A stretch of 64,000 nucleotides of DNA from Sulfitobacter alexandrii (GCF_001886735.1 NZ_CP018076.1:992001-1056000); one strand, 5' to 3'. Shown: positions 43,877-53,439, counted from the stretch's first letter. Notes: a model not told the origin generated them from the sequence alone. Program-made: numbers and translations.

Positions 43877-45649
43877 TCATAGGGGCCAGAAGAACAGGAT
43901 CGCGGGGATCGACACGGCGACCACGATGATCTCGAGCGGCAGGCCCATGCGCCAGTAGTCGCCGAAGGAATAGCCCCCGGGCCCGAGGATCAGCGTGTTG
44001 TTCTTGTGCCCGATCGGGGTGAGAAACGCCGATGACGCTGCCACCGCGACGGCCATCAGGAACGGGTCCGGCGAGACGTTCAGCGACTGCGCCATCTGGA
44101 TGCCCACCGGCGCGGCCACGATGGTCGTGGCCGTGTTGTTCAGCACGTCCGACAACGACATGGTGACCACCATCAGCACTGTCAGCACCAACCATGGGGC
44201 CATCCCTTCGGTCAGGGACACCAGCGCGCCCGCGATCAATTCCGTCCCGCCCGAGGTTTCCAGCGCCGCACCCAGCGGGATCATCGAGCCCAGAAGCACG
44301 ACCACCGGCCATTCGATGTGGGTGTAGAGTTCGGAGAGCGGCACAATGCGGGTCAGGACAAAGGCCACCACGACCAGCCCCAGCGCGATGGGCAGGTAGA
44401 TCAGCCCGAGGCTGGCCGCGATCACGGCACCGCCGAACAGGCCGATGGCCACCCAGACCTTGGCATTGTCGGTCACGGTCAGTCCCCGGTCCGCGAGGGG
44501 CAGCACGCCCAGCCAGTCGGTGACATGGGCCGCCGTTTCGCGCGGCACGAGCAGCAGCAGGATGTCGCCCGGCTGGATCACGGTGGTGCGCAGGGACGAC
44601 GTGATCTTGCGTCCCTTGCGCGAGATGCCCAGCAGGATCGTGCGCTGCCGCCAGGCCAGCCCGACCGTCTGCGCGGTGCGTCCGGTCAGGCGTGTGTTCT
44701 CGGGCACCACCACCTCGATGATCTCGACTCCTTCGCCACCCGCCCTGAGCTGTTCCTCCCGGTTCTCGTCGGCCAGGGCCAGGTCGAGCGTGGTGCGGAA
44801 TTCGTCGAGCGCATCCGGCGTCGCTTCGAGTACCAGCGCATCGCCCGCCTGCAGGACCACGTTGCGCGACTGGCCGTAGCGGCGCTTGCCGTCGCGGATC
44901 AGACCCAGAATGGCGACGTCCGATTTCTCCGCCGTTTCGAACAGTTCGGACAGGCGATTGCCGATCTGCTTGTTGCCCTCGGGCACCGTCAGTTCGGCGA
45001 TGTACTGCGAGATGTCCTCGGGGTCGAGCGTCGCATCGTCCCGCGCGGGGATCAGCCGCCAGCCGATCAGCGCGACAAAGGCGAGGCCCGCAATCGCGGC
45101 CAGCCCGCCCACCGGTGCGAAATCGAACATGCGAAAGGGCGCGCCCAGCGATTCCTGCCGGATGCTGGCGATGATGATGTTGGGTGGCGTGCCGATCAGC
45201 GTCGCCATCCCGCCGAGGATGGTGGCAAAGCTCAGCGGCATGAGGCTCAGCCCCGGTTTGCGCCCGGCCTTGCGCGCGGTCTGGATGTCCACCGGCATCA
45301 GCAATGCAAGGGCCGCCACATTGTTCATGAAGGCCGACAGGACACCGCCCAGGGCCCCCATCAGGGTGATGTGGGCGCCCAGTGACCGCGAGGAATCGAC
45401 AAGCGTGCGGGTGATGAGGTGAACCGCCCCCGACCGCACGAGCCCGGCCGAGACCACGAGCACCAGCGCGACCACCAGTGTTGCCGGGTGGCCGAACCCC
45501 GCGAAGGCGGTTTCGCTTGGGACCACGCCCAGCACGACGCCCGCCATCAGGGCGGCGAAGGCCACGAGATCATAGCGGAACCGCCCCCAGAGCAGGAGGC
45601 CGAACACGGCGCCGAAAAGGGTGAAGAGGATGATCTGATCTGTTGTCAT
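43877..45649 (-). CDS. SLC13/DASS permease with two TrkA-C domains (second copy)
   Basis: A 590-residue carrier with the same layout as the gene at 39172-40947. The first helix bundle contains AFMNNVAALALLMPV and GGMATLIGTPPNIIIASI. The TrkA-C pair spans about 205-385. The second bundle carries LSDVLNNTATTIVAAPVGI and AFLTPIGHKNNTLILGPGGY. The two copies differ enough (GTPPN versus GTSTN loops) to suggest different substrates. The GTPPNIIIAS form is closer to sulfate/dicarboxylate carriers. It faces the repeat-protein gene tail to tail across the terminator. Confidence 0.92.
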   Translation of the reverse strand: MTTDQIILFTLFGAVFGLLLWGRFRYDLVAFAALMAGVVLGVVPSETAFAGFGHPATLVVALVLVVSAGLVRSGAVHLITRTLVDSSRSLGAHITLMGALGGVLSAFMNNVAALALLMPVDIQTARKAGRKPGLSLMPLSFATILGGMATLIGTPPNIIIASIRQESLGAPFRMFDFAPVGGLAAIAGLAFVALIGWRLIPARDDATLDPEDISQYIAELTVPEGNKQIGNRLSELFETAEKSDVAILGLIRDGKRRYGQSRNVVLQAGDALVLEATPDALDEFRTTLDLALADENREEQLRAGGEGVEIIEVVVPENTRLTGRTAQTVGLAWRQRTILLGISRKGRKITSSLRTTVIQPGDILLLLVPRETAAHVTDWLGVLPLADRGLTVTDNAKVWVAIGLFGGAVIAASLGLIYLPIALGLVVVAFVLTRIVPLSELYTHIEWPVVVLLGSMIPLGAALETSGGTELIAGALVSLTEGMAPWLVLTVLMVVTMSLSDVLNNTATTIVAAPVGIQMAQSLNVSPDPFLMAVAVAASSAFLTPIGHKNNTLILGPGGYSFGDYWRMGLPLEIIVVAVSIPAILFFWPL

Positions 45650-45801
45650 GAGACCCGTGTAGCTTGGATGAGGGGGCCGGGAAAGCGGCCTTGATCGACG
45701 GTGGCTGGCAAAGCTGCGGCGGGCCGGTGCTGTGGCTTGTCCGGGACAGTGGCCTGTTTTATAGAGGCGCGATATCAGCTTTCATCGAACATGAGGTTTT
45801 C

Positions 45802-46548
45802 ATGGCAGGCCATTCCAAGTGGGCAAACATCCAGCACCGCAAGAACCGGCAGGATTCGGTTCGCGCCAAGGTGTTTTCCAAGATGTCCAAGGAAATCACG
45901 GTCGCAGCCAAGATGGGCGACCCCGATCCGGACAAGAACCCCCGCCTGCGTCTGGCGGTGAAGGAAGCCAAGGCGGTTTCCGTGCCCAAGGACGTGATCG
46001 ACCGCGCGATCAAGAAGTCAACGGTTCAGGACGGCGAGGATTACGAGGAAATCCGCTACGAGGGTTACGGCCCCAACGGGGTGGCGGTGATCGTCGAAGC
46101 TATGACCGACAACCGCAACCGCACTGCCTCGAACGTGCGGTCGACCTTCACCAAGAACGGCGGCAACCTCGGCGAGACGGGGTCGGTGGGCTTCATGTTC
46201 GACCGCAAGGGGCAGGTGACCTATCCCGCGTCCGCGGGGGATGCGGACACTGTCATGATGGCCGCCATCGAGGCCGGCGCGGAAGACGTCGAGAGCTCCG
46301 AGGAAGGGCACATCATCTGGTGCGCGGATACCGACCTCAACGAGGTGTCCACGGCGCTGGAGGCGGAACTGGGCGAATCCGAATCCACCAAGCTGGTCTG
46401 GCGCCCGACGACCACCACGGAAATGGACCTCGAGAACATGGAAAAGCTGATGAAGCTCGTGGACGCGCTGGAGGATGACGACGATGTCCAGCGGGTGACC
46501 ACCAACTTCGAAGCCTCCGACGAGGTCATGGAAGCGCTCAACGGCTGA
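45802..46548 (+). CDS. yebC: YebC/PmpR family regulator
   Basis: A 248-residue protein of the YebC/TACO1 family. The invariant start [18 protein letters not shown] fixes the initiation codon at 45802, with ATGAGGTTTTC upstream; the frame is open further back but that part is not conserved. Other blocks: [34 protein letters not shown] and a Glu/Asp-rich C-terminus. Members act as transcription regulators or as factors that relieve ribosome stalling at proline stretches. A strong terminator follows. Confidence 0.97.
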   Translation: MAGHSKWANIQHRKNRQDSVRAKVFSKMSKEITVAAKMGDPDPDKNPRLRLAVKEAKAVSVPKDVIDRAIKKSTVQDGEDYEEIRYEGYGPNGVAVIVEAMTDNRNRTASNVRSTFTKNGGNLGETGSVGFMFDRKGQVTYPASAGDADTVMMAAIEAGAEDVESSEEGHIIWCADTDLNEVSTALEAELGESESTKLVWRPTTTTEMDLENMEKLMKLVDALEDDDDVQRVTTNFEASDEVMEALNG

Positions 46549-46579
46549 CGGGCTCGGTTCCGACAGGATGGATCAACAA

Positions 46580-46607
46580 AAAACCGCCCTCTCGGGGGCG
46601 GTTTTTT
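46580..46607 (+). terminator. Intrinsic terminator of yebC
   Basis: AAAACCGCCC and GGGCGGTTTT pair around a short loop, ending in a run of six T (46602-46607). The A-run on the other side makes it bidirectional. Confidence 0.92.
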
Positions 46608-46632
46608 CATGTTAGGGACTCGTGCGGCGGGG

Positions 46633-46878
46633 TTACTCGACGCTGCGGGCCGCCCTGAACCATCCAAGGCCGCCGCGGCTGCACCTCTGGTCCTGCGCGG
46701 CCGGTTTGTGCTGTGACAGTTGGGCCAACAGGCGCTTCACCTCGTTCAGCCGCCGGCGCGCGGCATCTCCGCCCGCTTCGGCCTGAACGTTCAGAATCTT
46801 GGACTGGGTGTGCAGCGCGGACTCGATCACTTCGAGTTGCTCGGCGCTGACTTCGATCTTTTTGTTGTTATCCAGCAT
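46633..46878 (-). CDS. Small hypothetical protein
   Basis: An 81-residue protein starting MLDNNKKIEVSAEQLEVIES, helical and charged through residue 55 (RRRLNEVKRLLAQLSQ), with an Arg/Gly/Trp-rich end. AAAGGAC precedes the ATG at a good distance. I do not recognise a family. A coiled-coil or small regulatory role is possible; the reading frame has codon use like its neighbours. Confidence 0.6.
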   Translation of the reverse strand: MLDNNKKIEVSAEQLEVIESALHTQSKILNVQAEAGGDAARRRLNEVKRLLAQLSQHKPAAQDQRCSRGGLGWFRAARSVE

Positions 46879-46951
46879 GGCGTGTCCTTTGGTGCTGCGT
46901 GTTATTTAGAGGCACGGGTGGGATGCGCCAGAAGTTTCATAGCCGGATCAC

Positions 46952-47865
46952 TCACATGTGTACGTTTTGTGACATGGTCTTTCGGCGCGGCGGGTGCAAG
47001 CGGTCTGCTGCGATTTTTCTCACCGCGTCTGTCAGAGGTTTCAGGGCAGGGTCCATCACCCGCGTGACCTGCCAGTAGAGCGGCACGTCCAGCGGTGTGT
47101 CGGGCAGCAGCGTCACGAGGTCGCCGCGCGCAAGGTGGTCTTGCACCAGCGCCACCGGGTTCATCCCCCAACCGAGCCCGCCCAACGCCGCGTCGACGAA
47201 GCCATGGCTCGACGGCAGGTGGTGTACCGGCGGGTTGAAGCGGGTCGCGCCCCGCGCTTCCGCCCAGCGATGCTGGAGCCGATCCTTGGGATTAAACACC
47301 AGCACCGGCGCCGCCGCCAGCGCGTCAAGCGAAACGCCGCTCGCGAAATGCCGCGCCATGAAGGCGGGGCTGGCGGTCGCCACGTAGCGCAGGCTGCCCA
47401 GCGGATACACGTCGCAGCCGGGCGCCGCGCGGGCGTTGCCGGTCACCGCCGCGTTGACCTCGCCCCGCCGCAACCAGTCGTCCGACGTGTCCTGATCGTC
47501 CAGCGCAAGGTCGAACAGCAGCCCATCGACCTGTGCCAGCGCAGGGATCAGCCATGTGGCGAGGCTGTCCGCTGGAACGGCCAGCGACACGCGGGGCGTG
47601 GCGGCAGTGCGTCCGGCCACGTTGGCCAGTGCCGCCGCTTCGAGCAGGGCCACGTCCTCCGCATGGCGGGCCAGCCGGGTGCCGGTGGGCGTTCCGGTAC
47701 AAGGCTGACCGCGGTGAACGAGGGTCGTGCCGACATTCTCCTCCAGCGCCTTGATCCGCTGCGACACCGCCGAGGGCGTGACCCCAGTGCCGCCGCCGCG
47801 GCGTCGAAGCTGCCGGTGCGTAGAACCGCTGAAAGCGCGGCAAGCTGGTGCGGATCGAGGGGCAT
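46952..47865 (-). pseudogene. argP: ArgP/LysG-type LysR regulator interrupted by a frameshift
   Basis: The true start is ATG 47865: MPLDPHQLAALSAVLRTGSF and AAAAALG fit the ArgP helix-turn-helix. The frame is then lost at a run of four G (plus-strand CCCC 47782-47785). The rest continues in another frame as VTPSAVSQRIKALEENVGTT, RGQPCTGTPTGTRLARHAEDV and an intact effector domain to 46952. One extra G would restore a normal protein of about 304 residues. ArgP senses lysine and arginine and activates the exporter gene argO, which lies divergently next door. The frameshift sits in a homopolymer, so a sequencing error is as likely as a real loss. Confidence 0.85.
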
Positions 47866-47956
47866 TAAAAATTCTTAACATAAGTTACAGGGATTAATTT
47901 GCGTAATTTCACCCCCGGCGCTAGTCAAGCGGCGCAATCACATCAGGTTTTCCACG

Positions 47957-48553
47957 ATGTCCTCATTTCTCCCCGGTTTCGCGCTCAGCCTCACGCTGAT
48001 CCTGGCCATCGGTGCGCAGAACGCATTCGTCCTGCGGCAGGGGCTGCGGCAGGCGCATGTGTTCTGGGTCTGCATGACCTGCGCGCTGTCCGACGCCGTG
48101 CTGATCGCCGCGGGGGTGGCCGGTTTCGGCGGGCTGGCGGAGCATCTGCCGTGGTTCGAGCCCCTGATGCGCTACGGCGGCGCGGCGTTTCTCATTTGGT
48201 ATGGCGCGCAGAACGCCCTGTCCGCCTGGCGGGGCGGCGCGGCCCTCGCCGTCGCGGGCGGCGACGGGGCCGGGCTGGGGGCCACGATCCTCACGCTACT
48301 GGCGCTGACATGGCTCAATCCACATGTCTATCTCGACACCGTCGTCCTGCTGGGATCGATCTCGGCCCAGTATCCGGACAGGCTCGCCTTCGGGGCCGGT
48401 GCGGTTCTGGCCAGCTTCTGTTTCTTCTTCTCGCTGGGCTTCGGCGCCCGGCTGCTCGGCCCGCTTTTCGCCAACCCGCGCAGCTGGCAGGTTCTCGACG
48501 CGGTCATCGCGCTGACCATGTGGGCGATCGCGCTCAGGCTGCTGCTGATGTGA
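47957..48553 (+). CDS. LysE/ArgO family amino-acid exporter
   Basis: A 198-residue membrane protein with six hydrophobic helices. The opening FLPGFALSLTLILAIGAQNAFVLRQGL is the LysE/ArgO signature, and LTWLNPHVYLDTVVLLGSI is the conserved middle loop. It exports basic amino acids (lysine, arginine or canavanine). It is divergent from the argP-type gene across a 91-base AT-rich spacer, where ArgP would bind. If the regulator is truly broken, this gene should lack induction. Confidence 0.93.
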   Translation: MSSFLPGFALSLTLILAIGAQNAFVLRQGLRQAHVFWVCMTCALSDAVLIAAGVAGFGGLAEHLPWFEPLMRYGGAAFLIWYGAQNALSAWRGGAALAVAGGDGAGLGATILTLLALTWLNPHVYLDTVVLLGSISAQYPDRLAFGAGAVLASFCFFFSLGFGARLLGPLFANPRSWQVLDAVIALTMWAIALRLLLM

Positions 48554-48590
48554 CCTTGCCCTCGGCCCCCGGCGGGGCCATGGTCGCGCC

Positions 48591-49493
48591 ATGACAAGCC
48601 CGCGCCCCCATCGTCCCTTGATCGGTATCTTCTGGATGCTCATCACCGGCTTCTGCTTTCTCGCCGTGACGGCACTGGTAAAGTACATGGGGCCGCGCCT
48701 GCCCTCGGCGGAGGCGGCGTTCATCCGGTACGGCATCGGGCTGATCTTTCTGCTGCCCGCCATCGGGACGCTCCTGCGGGCGCGCCCGACGGGACGCCAG
48801 TGGTCGCTCTTCGGCATTCGGGGGCTGTGCCACGCGCTGGGCGTGATCCTGTGGTTCTTCGCCATGCCCCGGATCTCGATCGCCGAACTGACCGCCCTCA
48901 ACTACCTGGCGCCCATCTACGTGACCATCGGCGCGGCCCTTTTCCTCGGGGAGAAGCTGGCCGCGCGACGGATCATCGCGGTCCTTCTCGGACTGGCGGG
49001 GGCCGCGATCATCCTGCGCCCCGGCTTTCGCGAGGTCAGCCCCGGCCATCTTGCGATGCTGGCGGCAGCGGTCGTCTTTGCCGGGTCGTATCTGCTTGCC
49101 AAGGTCCTCGCAGACGAGGTGCGTCCGGCGCTCGTGGTCGCCATGATGTCGATCTTCGTCACGATCGGGCTTGCGCCCTTCGCGCTGCCGGTCTGGATCG
49201 CCCCCACGGGGCGGGAGCTGATGCTGCTCACGGCGGTCGCGGTCTTCGCGACGGCGGGGCACTACACGATGACGCTCGCCTTTGCCGAGGCGCCGGTCAT
49301 GGTGACCCAGCCGGTCACGTTTCTCCAGCTTGTCTGGGCCACGGCGCTGGGCGCTGTCGCCTTCGCGGAACCGGTCGACATCTGGGTCGTGCTGGGCGGT
49401 TTCGTCATTCTCGGTTCGGTGACCTTCATCACCTGGCGCGAAGCGATGCTGAAGCGGGAAATCACCCCCATCAAGTACCAGACCAAGGTCTGA
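48591..49493 (+). CDS. DMT superfamily permease (two EamA domains)
   Basis: A 300-residue membrane protein with ten hydrophobic helices in two EamA halves (about 8-140 and 150-285). Typical blocks are AEAAFIRYGIGLIFLLPAIG, ALNYLAPIYVTIGAALFLGE and VTQPVTFLQLVWATALGAVAF. Drug/metabolite exporters of this type have varied substrates; none is suggested by the neighbours. It lies between argO and betI, all on the plus strand, with a 37-base gap from the former. Confidence 0.9.
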   Translation: MTSPRPHRPLIGIFWMLITGFCFLAVTALVKYMGPRLPSAEAAFIRYGIGLIFLLPAIGTLLRARPTGRQWSLFGIRGLCHALGVILWFFAMPRISIAELTALNYLAPIYVTIGAALFLGEKLAARRIIAVLLGLAGAAIILRPGFREVSPGHLAMLAAAVVFAGSYLLAKVLADEVRPALVVAMMSIFVTIGLAPFALPVWIAPTGRELMLLTAVAVFATAGHYTMTLAFAEAPVMVTQPVTFLQLVWATALGAVAFAEPVDIWVVLGGFVILGSVTFITWREAMLKREITPIKYQTKV

Positions 49494-49517
49494 AGCCGCC
49501 CCGGCGGCGGTTAATTG

Positions 49518-49531
49518 ATTGACGGGTCAAT
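49518..49531. promoter_or_regulatory. Palindromic candidate BetI operator
   Basis: ATTGACGGGTCAAT is a 14-base near-palindrome (ATTGAC/GTCAAT around GG) 48 bases before the betI start. TetR-type BetI is known to repress its own bet operon when choline is absent, so this is the obvious site. The TTGACG within it may also be the promoter -35. Confidence 0.6.
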
Positions 49532-49579
49532 AAACTCGCCTTTAGGAAGGGACAGTACCAACCGAAAGGTCGAATCCCC

Positions 49580-50155
49580 ATGCCCAAAGTCGGAATGGAA
49601 CCGATCCGCCGCTCCGCACTGGTCGAGGCGACCATCGCCGAGATCGGTGCCGCGCATTCGCTTGACGTGACCGTGGGCCAGATCGCACGCCGCGCTGGCA
49701 TGTCCACGGCACTGGCGCACCACTATTTCGGCGGCAAGGACCAGATCTTTCTCGCGGCGATGCGCCACATCCTTGCGGAGTACAAGGAAGAGGTCGGCAA
49801 ACGTCTTGCCGGGGCAGGGGGCGGCAAGGCCCGGGCGGTGGCGATCATAGAGGCGAGCTTCGACGAGACCTGCTTCGCACCCGATACGGTCTCCGCCTGG
49901 ATGACGCTCTACGCCGCCTCTCGGACCCAGCCGGAAACCCGCCGTTTGCTCCGCATCTACCAGCGCCGGCTCCGGTCCAACCTGACCCATGCGCTGCGCG
50001 GGATCAGCACCCGGCCGCAGGCCGACGCCGATACCCTCGCCGCCCTGATCGACGGGCTCTACCTGCGCGCCGCCCTTTCAAGGGACGGGCGGCCCGACAT
50101 CGCGCGCGAAAGCGCGCTTTCCACCCTGGACCTGCTGTTGAAGGCGAGCACATGA
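49580..50155 (+). CDS. betI: Transcriptional repressor BetI (TetR family)
   Basis: A 191-residue TetR-family protein. The helix-turn-helix is at about 25-55 (SLDVTVGQIARRAGMSTALAHHYF followed by GGKDQIFLAAM). The remainder is the alpha-helical choline-sensing domain, with RPDIARESALSTLDLLL at the end. It represses the choline-to-betaine operon and is relieved by choline. It is the first gene of betICBA and overlaps betC by four bases. Confidence 0.95.
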   Translation: MPKVGMEPIRRSALVEATIAEIGAAHSLDVTVGQIARRAGMSTALAHHYFGGKDQIFLAAMRHILAEYKEEVGKRLAGAGGGKARAVAIIEASFDETCFAPDTVSAWMTLYAASRTQPETRRLLRIYQRRLRSNLTHALRGISTRPQADADTLAALIDGLYLRAALSRDGRPDIARESALSTLDLLLKAST

Positions 50156-51660
50156 CCCGACCGAATATCCTCATCCTGATGGTGGATCAGCTGAACGGCA
50201 CGCTGTTCCCCGACGGCCCTGCCGACTGGCTACACGCCCCGAACCTCAAGCGGCTCGCGGCACGCTCCACGCGGTTCCGCAACGCCTATACCGCCTCGCC
50301 GCTCTGTGCGCCGGGGCGGGCGGCCTTCATGTCCGGGCAACTGCCGTCGGCAACCGGCGTCTACGACAACGCGGCGGAATTCGCCTCTTCCATCCCGACC
50401 TACGCGCACCACCTGCGCCGGGCGGGATACCGGACCTGCCTGTCGGGCAAGATGCACTTCGTCGGCCCCGACCAGCTGCACGGGTTCGAAGAACGGCTCA
50501 CCACCGACATCTACCCCGCCGACTTCGGCTGGACCCCAGACTACCGCAAACCGGGCGAGCGGATCGACTGGTGGTATCACAACATGGGGTCGGTCACCGG
50601 GGCAGGGGTGGCGGAGACATCCAACCAGATGGAATACGATGACGACGTCGCCTACAACGCCGTGCGCCAGATCTACGAATACGCGCGCGGGGGCGACACG
50701 CGGCCATGGTGCCTGACCGCCAGCTTTACCCACCCGCACGATCCCTACGTCGCGCGGCGCAAGTACTGGGATCTATACGAGGACTGCGAACATCTGCTGC
50801 CGACCGTGCCCGCGATGGACTACGCCGACCACGATCCGCATTCGCAGCGCATCTTCGATGCCAACAACTGGCGCGAGTTCGACATCACCGAGGATGACAT
50901 CCGCCGCTCCCGCCGGGCCTATTTCGCCAACATCAGCTATCTCGACGACAAGATCGGGGAGATCCTGCAGACGCTGGAGGACACCCGGCAGGCAGCGATC
51001 GTCCTCTTCGTCTCCGACCATGGCGACATGCTGGGCGAGCGGGGGCTCTGGTTCAAGATGTCCTTCTTCGAGGGATCGTCGCGGGTGCCGATGATGATCG
51101 CGGCGCCGCAGATGGAGCCGGGCCTGAACGTCACCCCGGTCAGCAACATCGATGTCTGCCCGACACTGTGCGACCTGGCGGGGGTCAGCATGGACGACGT
51201 CATGCCCTGGACCACCGGGCAGAGCCTTGTGCCGCTGGGGCAGGGCGCCGACCGGGCGGAACCCGTGGCGATGGAATACGCCGCCGAGGCATCGCAATCG
51301 CCCATGGTGGCGCTGCGGCAGGGCCGGTGGAAATATACCAACTGCGCCATCGACCCCGAGCAGCTCTTCGACCTCGACAGCGACCCCCACGAACTGACGA
51401 ACCTCGCGGAAGACCCGGCGCATGCCGACACGCTGGAACGGTTCCGCATCGAAGCCGCGGGCCGCTGGGACCTCGAGGCCTTCGACGCCGACGTGCGCAA
51501 GAGCCAGGCCCGCCGCTGGGTGGTCTACGAGGCACTGCGCGAAGGCGGTTACTACCCTTGGGACTATCAGCCGCTGCGTCGCGCGTCCGAGCAGTACATG
51601 CGCAACCACATGGACCTGAACATCCTCGAGGAAAGCAAGCGCTTCCCTCGCGGGGAATGA
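50152..51660 (+). CDS. betC: Choline-sulfatase
   Basis: A 502-residue sulfatase. The formylglycine motif is LCAPGRAAFMSGQ with Cys52 as the modified residue, and metal ligands are in LILMVDQLNG and VSDHGDMLGERGLW. A C-terminal choline-sulfatase signature (ARRWVVYEALREGGYYPWDY, RRASEQYMRNHMDL) makes the assignment firm. It hydrolyses choline-O-sulfate to choline and sulfate, feeding betaine synthesis. A formylglycine-generating factor must be encoded elsewhere, unless the Cys is modified by another route. Confidence 0.96.
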   Translation: MTRPNILILMVDQLNGTLFPDGPADWLHAPNLKRLAARSTRFRNAYTASPLCAPGRAAFMSGQLPSATGVYDNAAEFASSIPTYAHHLRRAGYRTCLSGKMHFVGPDQLHGFEERLTTDIYPADFGWTPDYRKPGERIDWWYHNMGSVTGAGVAETSNQMEYDDDVAYNAVRQIYEYARGGDTRPWCLTASFTHPHDPYVARRKYWDLYEDCEHLLPTVPAMDYADHDPHSQRIFDANNWREFDITEDDIRRSRRAYFANISYLDDKIGEILQTLEDTRQAAIVLFVSDHGDMLGERGLWFKMSFFEGSSRVPMMIAAPQMEPGLNVTPVSNIDVCPTLCDLAGVSMDDVMPWTTGQSLVPLGQGADRAEPVAMEYAAEASQSPMVALRQGRWKYTNCAIDPEQLFDLDSDPHELTNLAEDPAHADTLERFRIEAAGRWDLEAFDADVRKSQARRWVVYEALREGGYYPWDYQPLRRASEQYMRNHMDLNILEESKRFPRGE

Positions 51661-51671
51661 CCGCCCCGGGA

Positions 51672-51691
51672 CTTCATTGTTCCAAAAATAC
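51672..51691 (-). repeat. Intergenic GTATTT element, copy 3
   Basis: On the minus strand: GTATTTTTGGAACAATGAAG, inside the 60-base betC-betB gap and oriented against the operon. It differs from the copy at 33476-33495 at two positions, and the similarity continues to 51700. Confidence 0.7.
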
Positions 51692-51720
51692 ACCTGCACG
51701 CACATCAGGAAAGAGCCGAC

Positions 51721-53178
51721 ATGCCCTATGAGACGCAACCGCCAGCCAGCCATTTCATCGACGGCGCCTACGTCGAGGAAAAGGCGGGCACGGAGATCCC
51801 GGTGATCTATCCCGCGACCGGCGAGAAGATTGCCACCCTGCACGCCGCGACCCCGGCTATCGTCAAACAGGCGATCACCGCGGCGCGCAGGGCGCAGGTT
51901 GAATGGGCCGCGATGACCGGCACCGAACGCGGCCGCATCCTGCGCCGCGCGGCCGACATCATGCGCGACCGCAACCACGACCTGTCGGTGCTGGAGACCT
52001 TCGATACCGGCAAGCCGTACCAGGAAACCAGCGTGGCGGATGCGACATCGGGAGCCGATGCGCTGGAATACTTCGGTGGCATGGCCGCGACCCTGACGGG
52101 CGAGCATATCCAGCTGGGTGAAAACTGGGTCTATACCCGCCGCGAACCGCTGGGGGTCTGCGTCGGGATCGGCGCCTGGAACTATCCCACGCAGATCGCC
52201 TGCTGGAAGGGTGCGCCCGCGCTCGCCTGCGGCAACGCGATGATCTTCAAACCCTCCGAGACGACCCCGCTCTGCGCTCTCAAGGTGGCCGAGATCCTCT
52301 GCGAGGCGGGGCTGCCTGCCGGGCTCTACAACGTGGTGCAGGGCATGGGAGACGTGGGCGCGGCGCTTGTTTCCGACCCGCGCGTCGACAAGGTCTCGCT
52401 GACCGGTTCGGTGCCCACGGGGCGCAAGGTCTATGCCGCCGCCGCCGCGGGGATCAAGCACGTCACCATGGAACTGGGCGGCAAGTCGCCCCTGATCGTC
52501 TTTGACGACGCCGATATCGACAACGCGGTCGGCGGTGCGATCCTGGGCAACTTCTACAGCTCCGGGCAGGTCTGCTCCAACGGCACGCGGGTCTTCGTGC
52601 ACAGCGCCATCAAAGAGAAATTCCTGACGCGGCTGGCCGAGCGGCTGGACAATGCGGTGATCGGCGATCCGATGGACCCCGCCACCAGCTTCGGCCCGAT
52701 GGTGTCCGAGCGGCAGATGAACATCGTGCTGGATTACATCGAGAAAGGCCGCGCCGAGGGCGCGCGCCTTGTGACCGGCGGGGCCCGGATCGACCGCGAC
52801 GGGTACTACCTGCAACCCACCGTGTTCGCGGACGTCACCGACGACATGACGATCGCGCGGGAAGAGATCTTCGGCCCGGTCATGGCGGTGCTCGATTTCG
52901 ACGACGAGGCCGAGGTGCTGGCGCGGGCCAACGACACCGAGTTCGGCCTCGCCGCCGGGGTCTTCACGCGCGACCTCGGGCGCGCGCATCGCGTCGCTGC
53001 GGCCTTTCAGGCCGGCACCTGCTACATCAACACCTACAACGATGCGCCGGTCGAGGCGCCTTTCGGCGGGTCCAAGATGTCCGGTGTCGGGCGCGAGAAT
53101 TCGAAGGCGGCAATTGAACATTACAGCCAGCTGAAGTCGGTCTTCGTGCGGATGGACGACGTCGAGGCGCCGTTCTGA
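51721..53178 (+). CDS. betB: Betaine-aldehyde dehydrogenase
   Basis: A 485-residue NAD(P)-dependent aldehyde dehydrogenase. The general base Glu251 ([12 protein letters not shown]) and nucleophile Cys285 ([13 protein letters not shown]) are in place, and the cofactor motif [12 protein letters not shown] is intact. The substrate specificity for betaine aldehyde follows from the operon and from the [19 protein letters not shown] and [19 protein letters not shown] regions typical of BetB. It makes glycine betaine, the compatible solute. Confidence 0.97.
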   Translation: MPYETQPPASHFIDGAYVEEKAGTEIPVIYPATGEKIATLHAATPAIVKQAITAARRAQVEWAAMTGTERGRILRRAADIMRDRNHDLSVLETFDTGKPYQETSVADATSGADALEYFGGMAATLTGEHIQLGENWVYTRREPLGVCVGIGAWNYPTQIACWKGAPALACGNAMIFKPSETTPLCALKVAEILCEAGLPAGLYNVVQGMGDVGAALVSDPRVDKVSLTGSVPTGRKVYAAAAAGIKHVTMELGGKSPLIVFDDADIDNAVGGAILGNFYSSGQVCSNGTRVFVHSAIKEKFLTRLAERLDNAVIGDPMDPATSFGPMVSERQMNIVLDYIEKGRAEGARLVTGGARIDRDGYYLQPTVFADVTDDMTIAREEIFGPVMAVLDFDDEAEVLARANDTEFGLAAGVFTRDLGRAHRVAAAFQAGTCYINTYNDAPVEAPFGGSKMSGVGRENSKAAIEHYSQLKSVFVRMDDVEAPF

Positions 53179-53290
53179 CCGGGCGTGATCCCGATGCGCG
53201 CTGACGCGCACGACATGCCTGGCGCCCGTTGCGGCGCGAGCCCGAGAAGCCGGGCCGCCCGCGGGCGGGAACGGATTGAAGTTTTGCCGA

Positions 53291-53329
53291 GAGGTGCCTG
53301 AGCCCACATGCCGTGGCTCAGGACACCTC
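53291..53329 (+). ncRNA. Hairpin 1 in betB-betA spacer
   Basis: GAGGTGCCTGAGCC (53291-53304) pairs with GGCTCAGGACACCTC (53315-53329), a 14-base-pair stem with one bulged A and a ten-base loop. It has no T-run, so it is not an ordinary terminator. It is part of the structured leader of betA. Confidence 0.55.
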
Positions 53330-53346
53330 GACGATTGTGAGGGTGC

Positions 53347-53416
53347 GATTCCGCGCCGCGTCAAGGACAGGCCGTGCTGCGCACGGGGCTTCGCCTCCTT
53401 GACCCGGCCCGGAATC
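53347..53416 (+). ncRNA. Nested three-stem structure just upstream of betA
   Basis: GATTCCG (53347-53353) pairs with CGGAATC (53410-53416). Inside it GTCAAGGA (53360-53367) pairs with TCCTTGAC (53396-53403), and inside that CCGTGC (53372-53377) pairs with GCACGG (53381-53386). The two outer stems are separated by a symmetric six-base internal loop. The 3' side ends 23 bases before the betA ATG, close to its ribosome binding site (GGAAGGAAGAAGAGG). A cis-acting RNA or a dispersed repeat are the options. Confidence 0.55.
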
Positions 53417-53439
53417 ACGGAAGGAAGAAGAGGCGGGCC

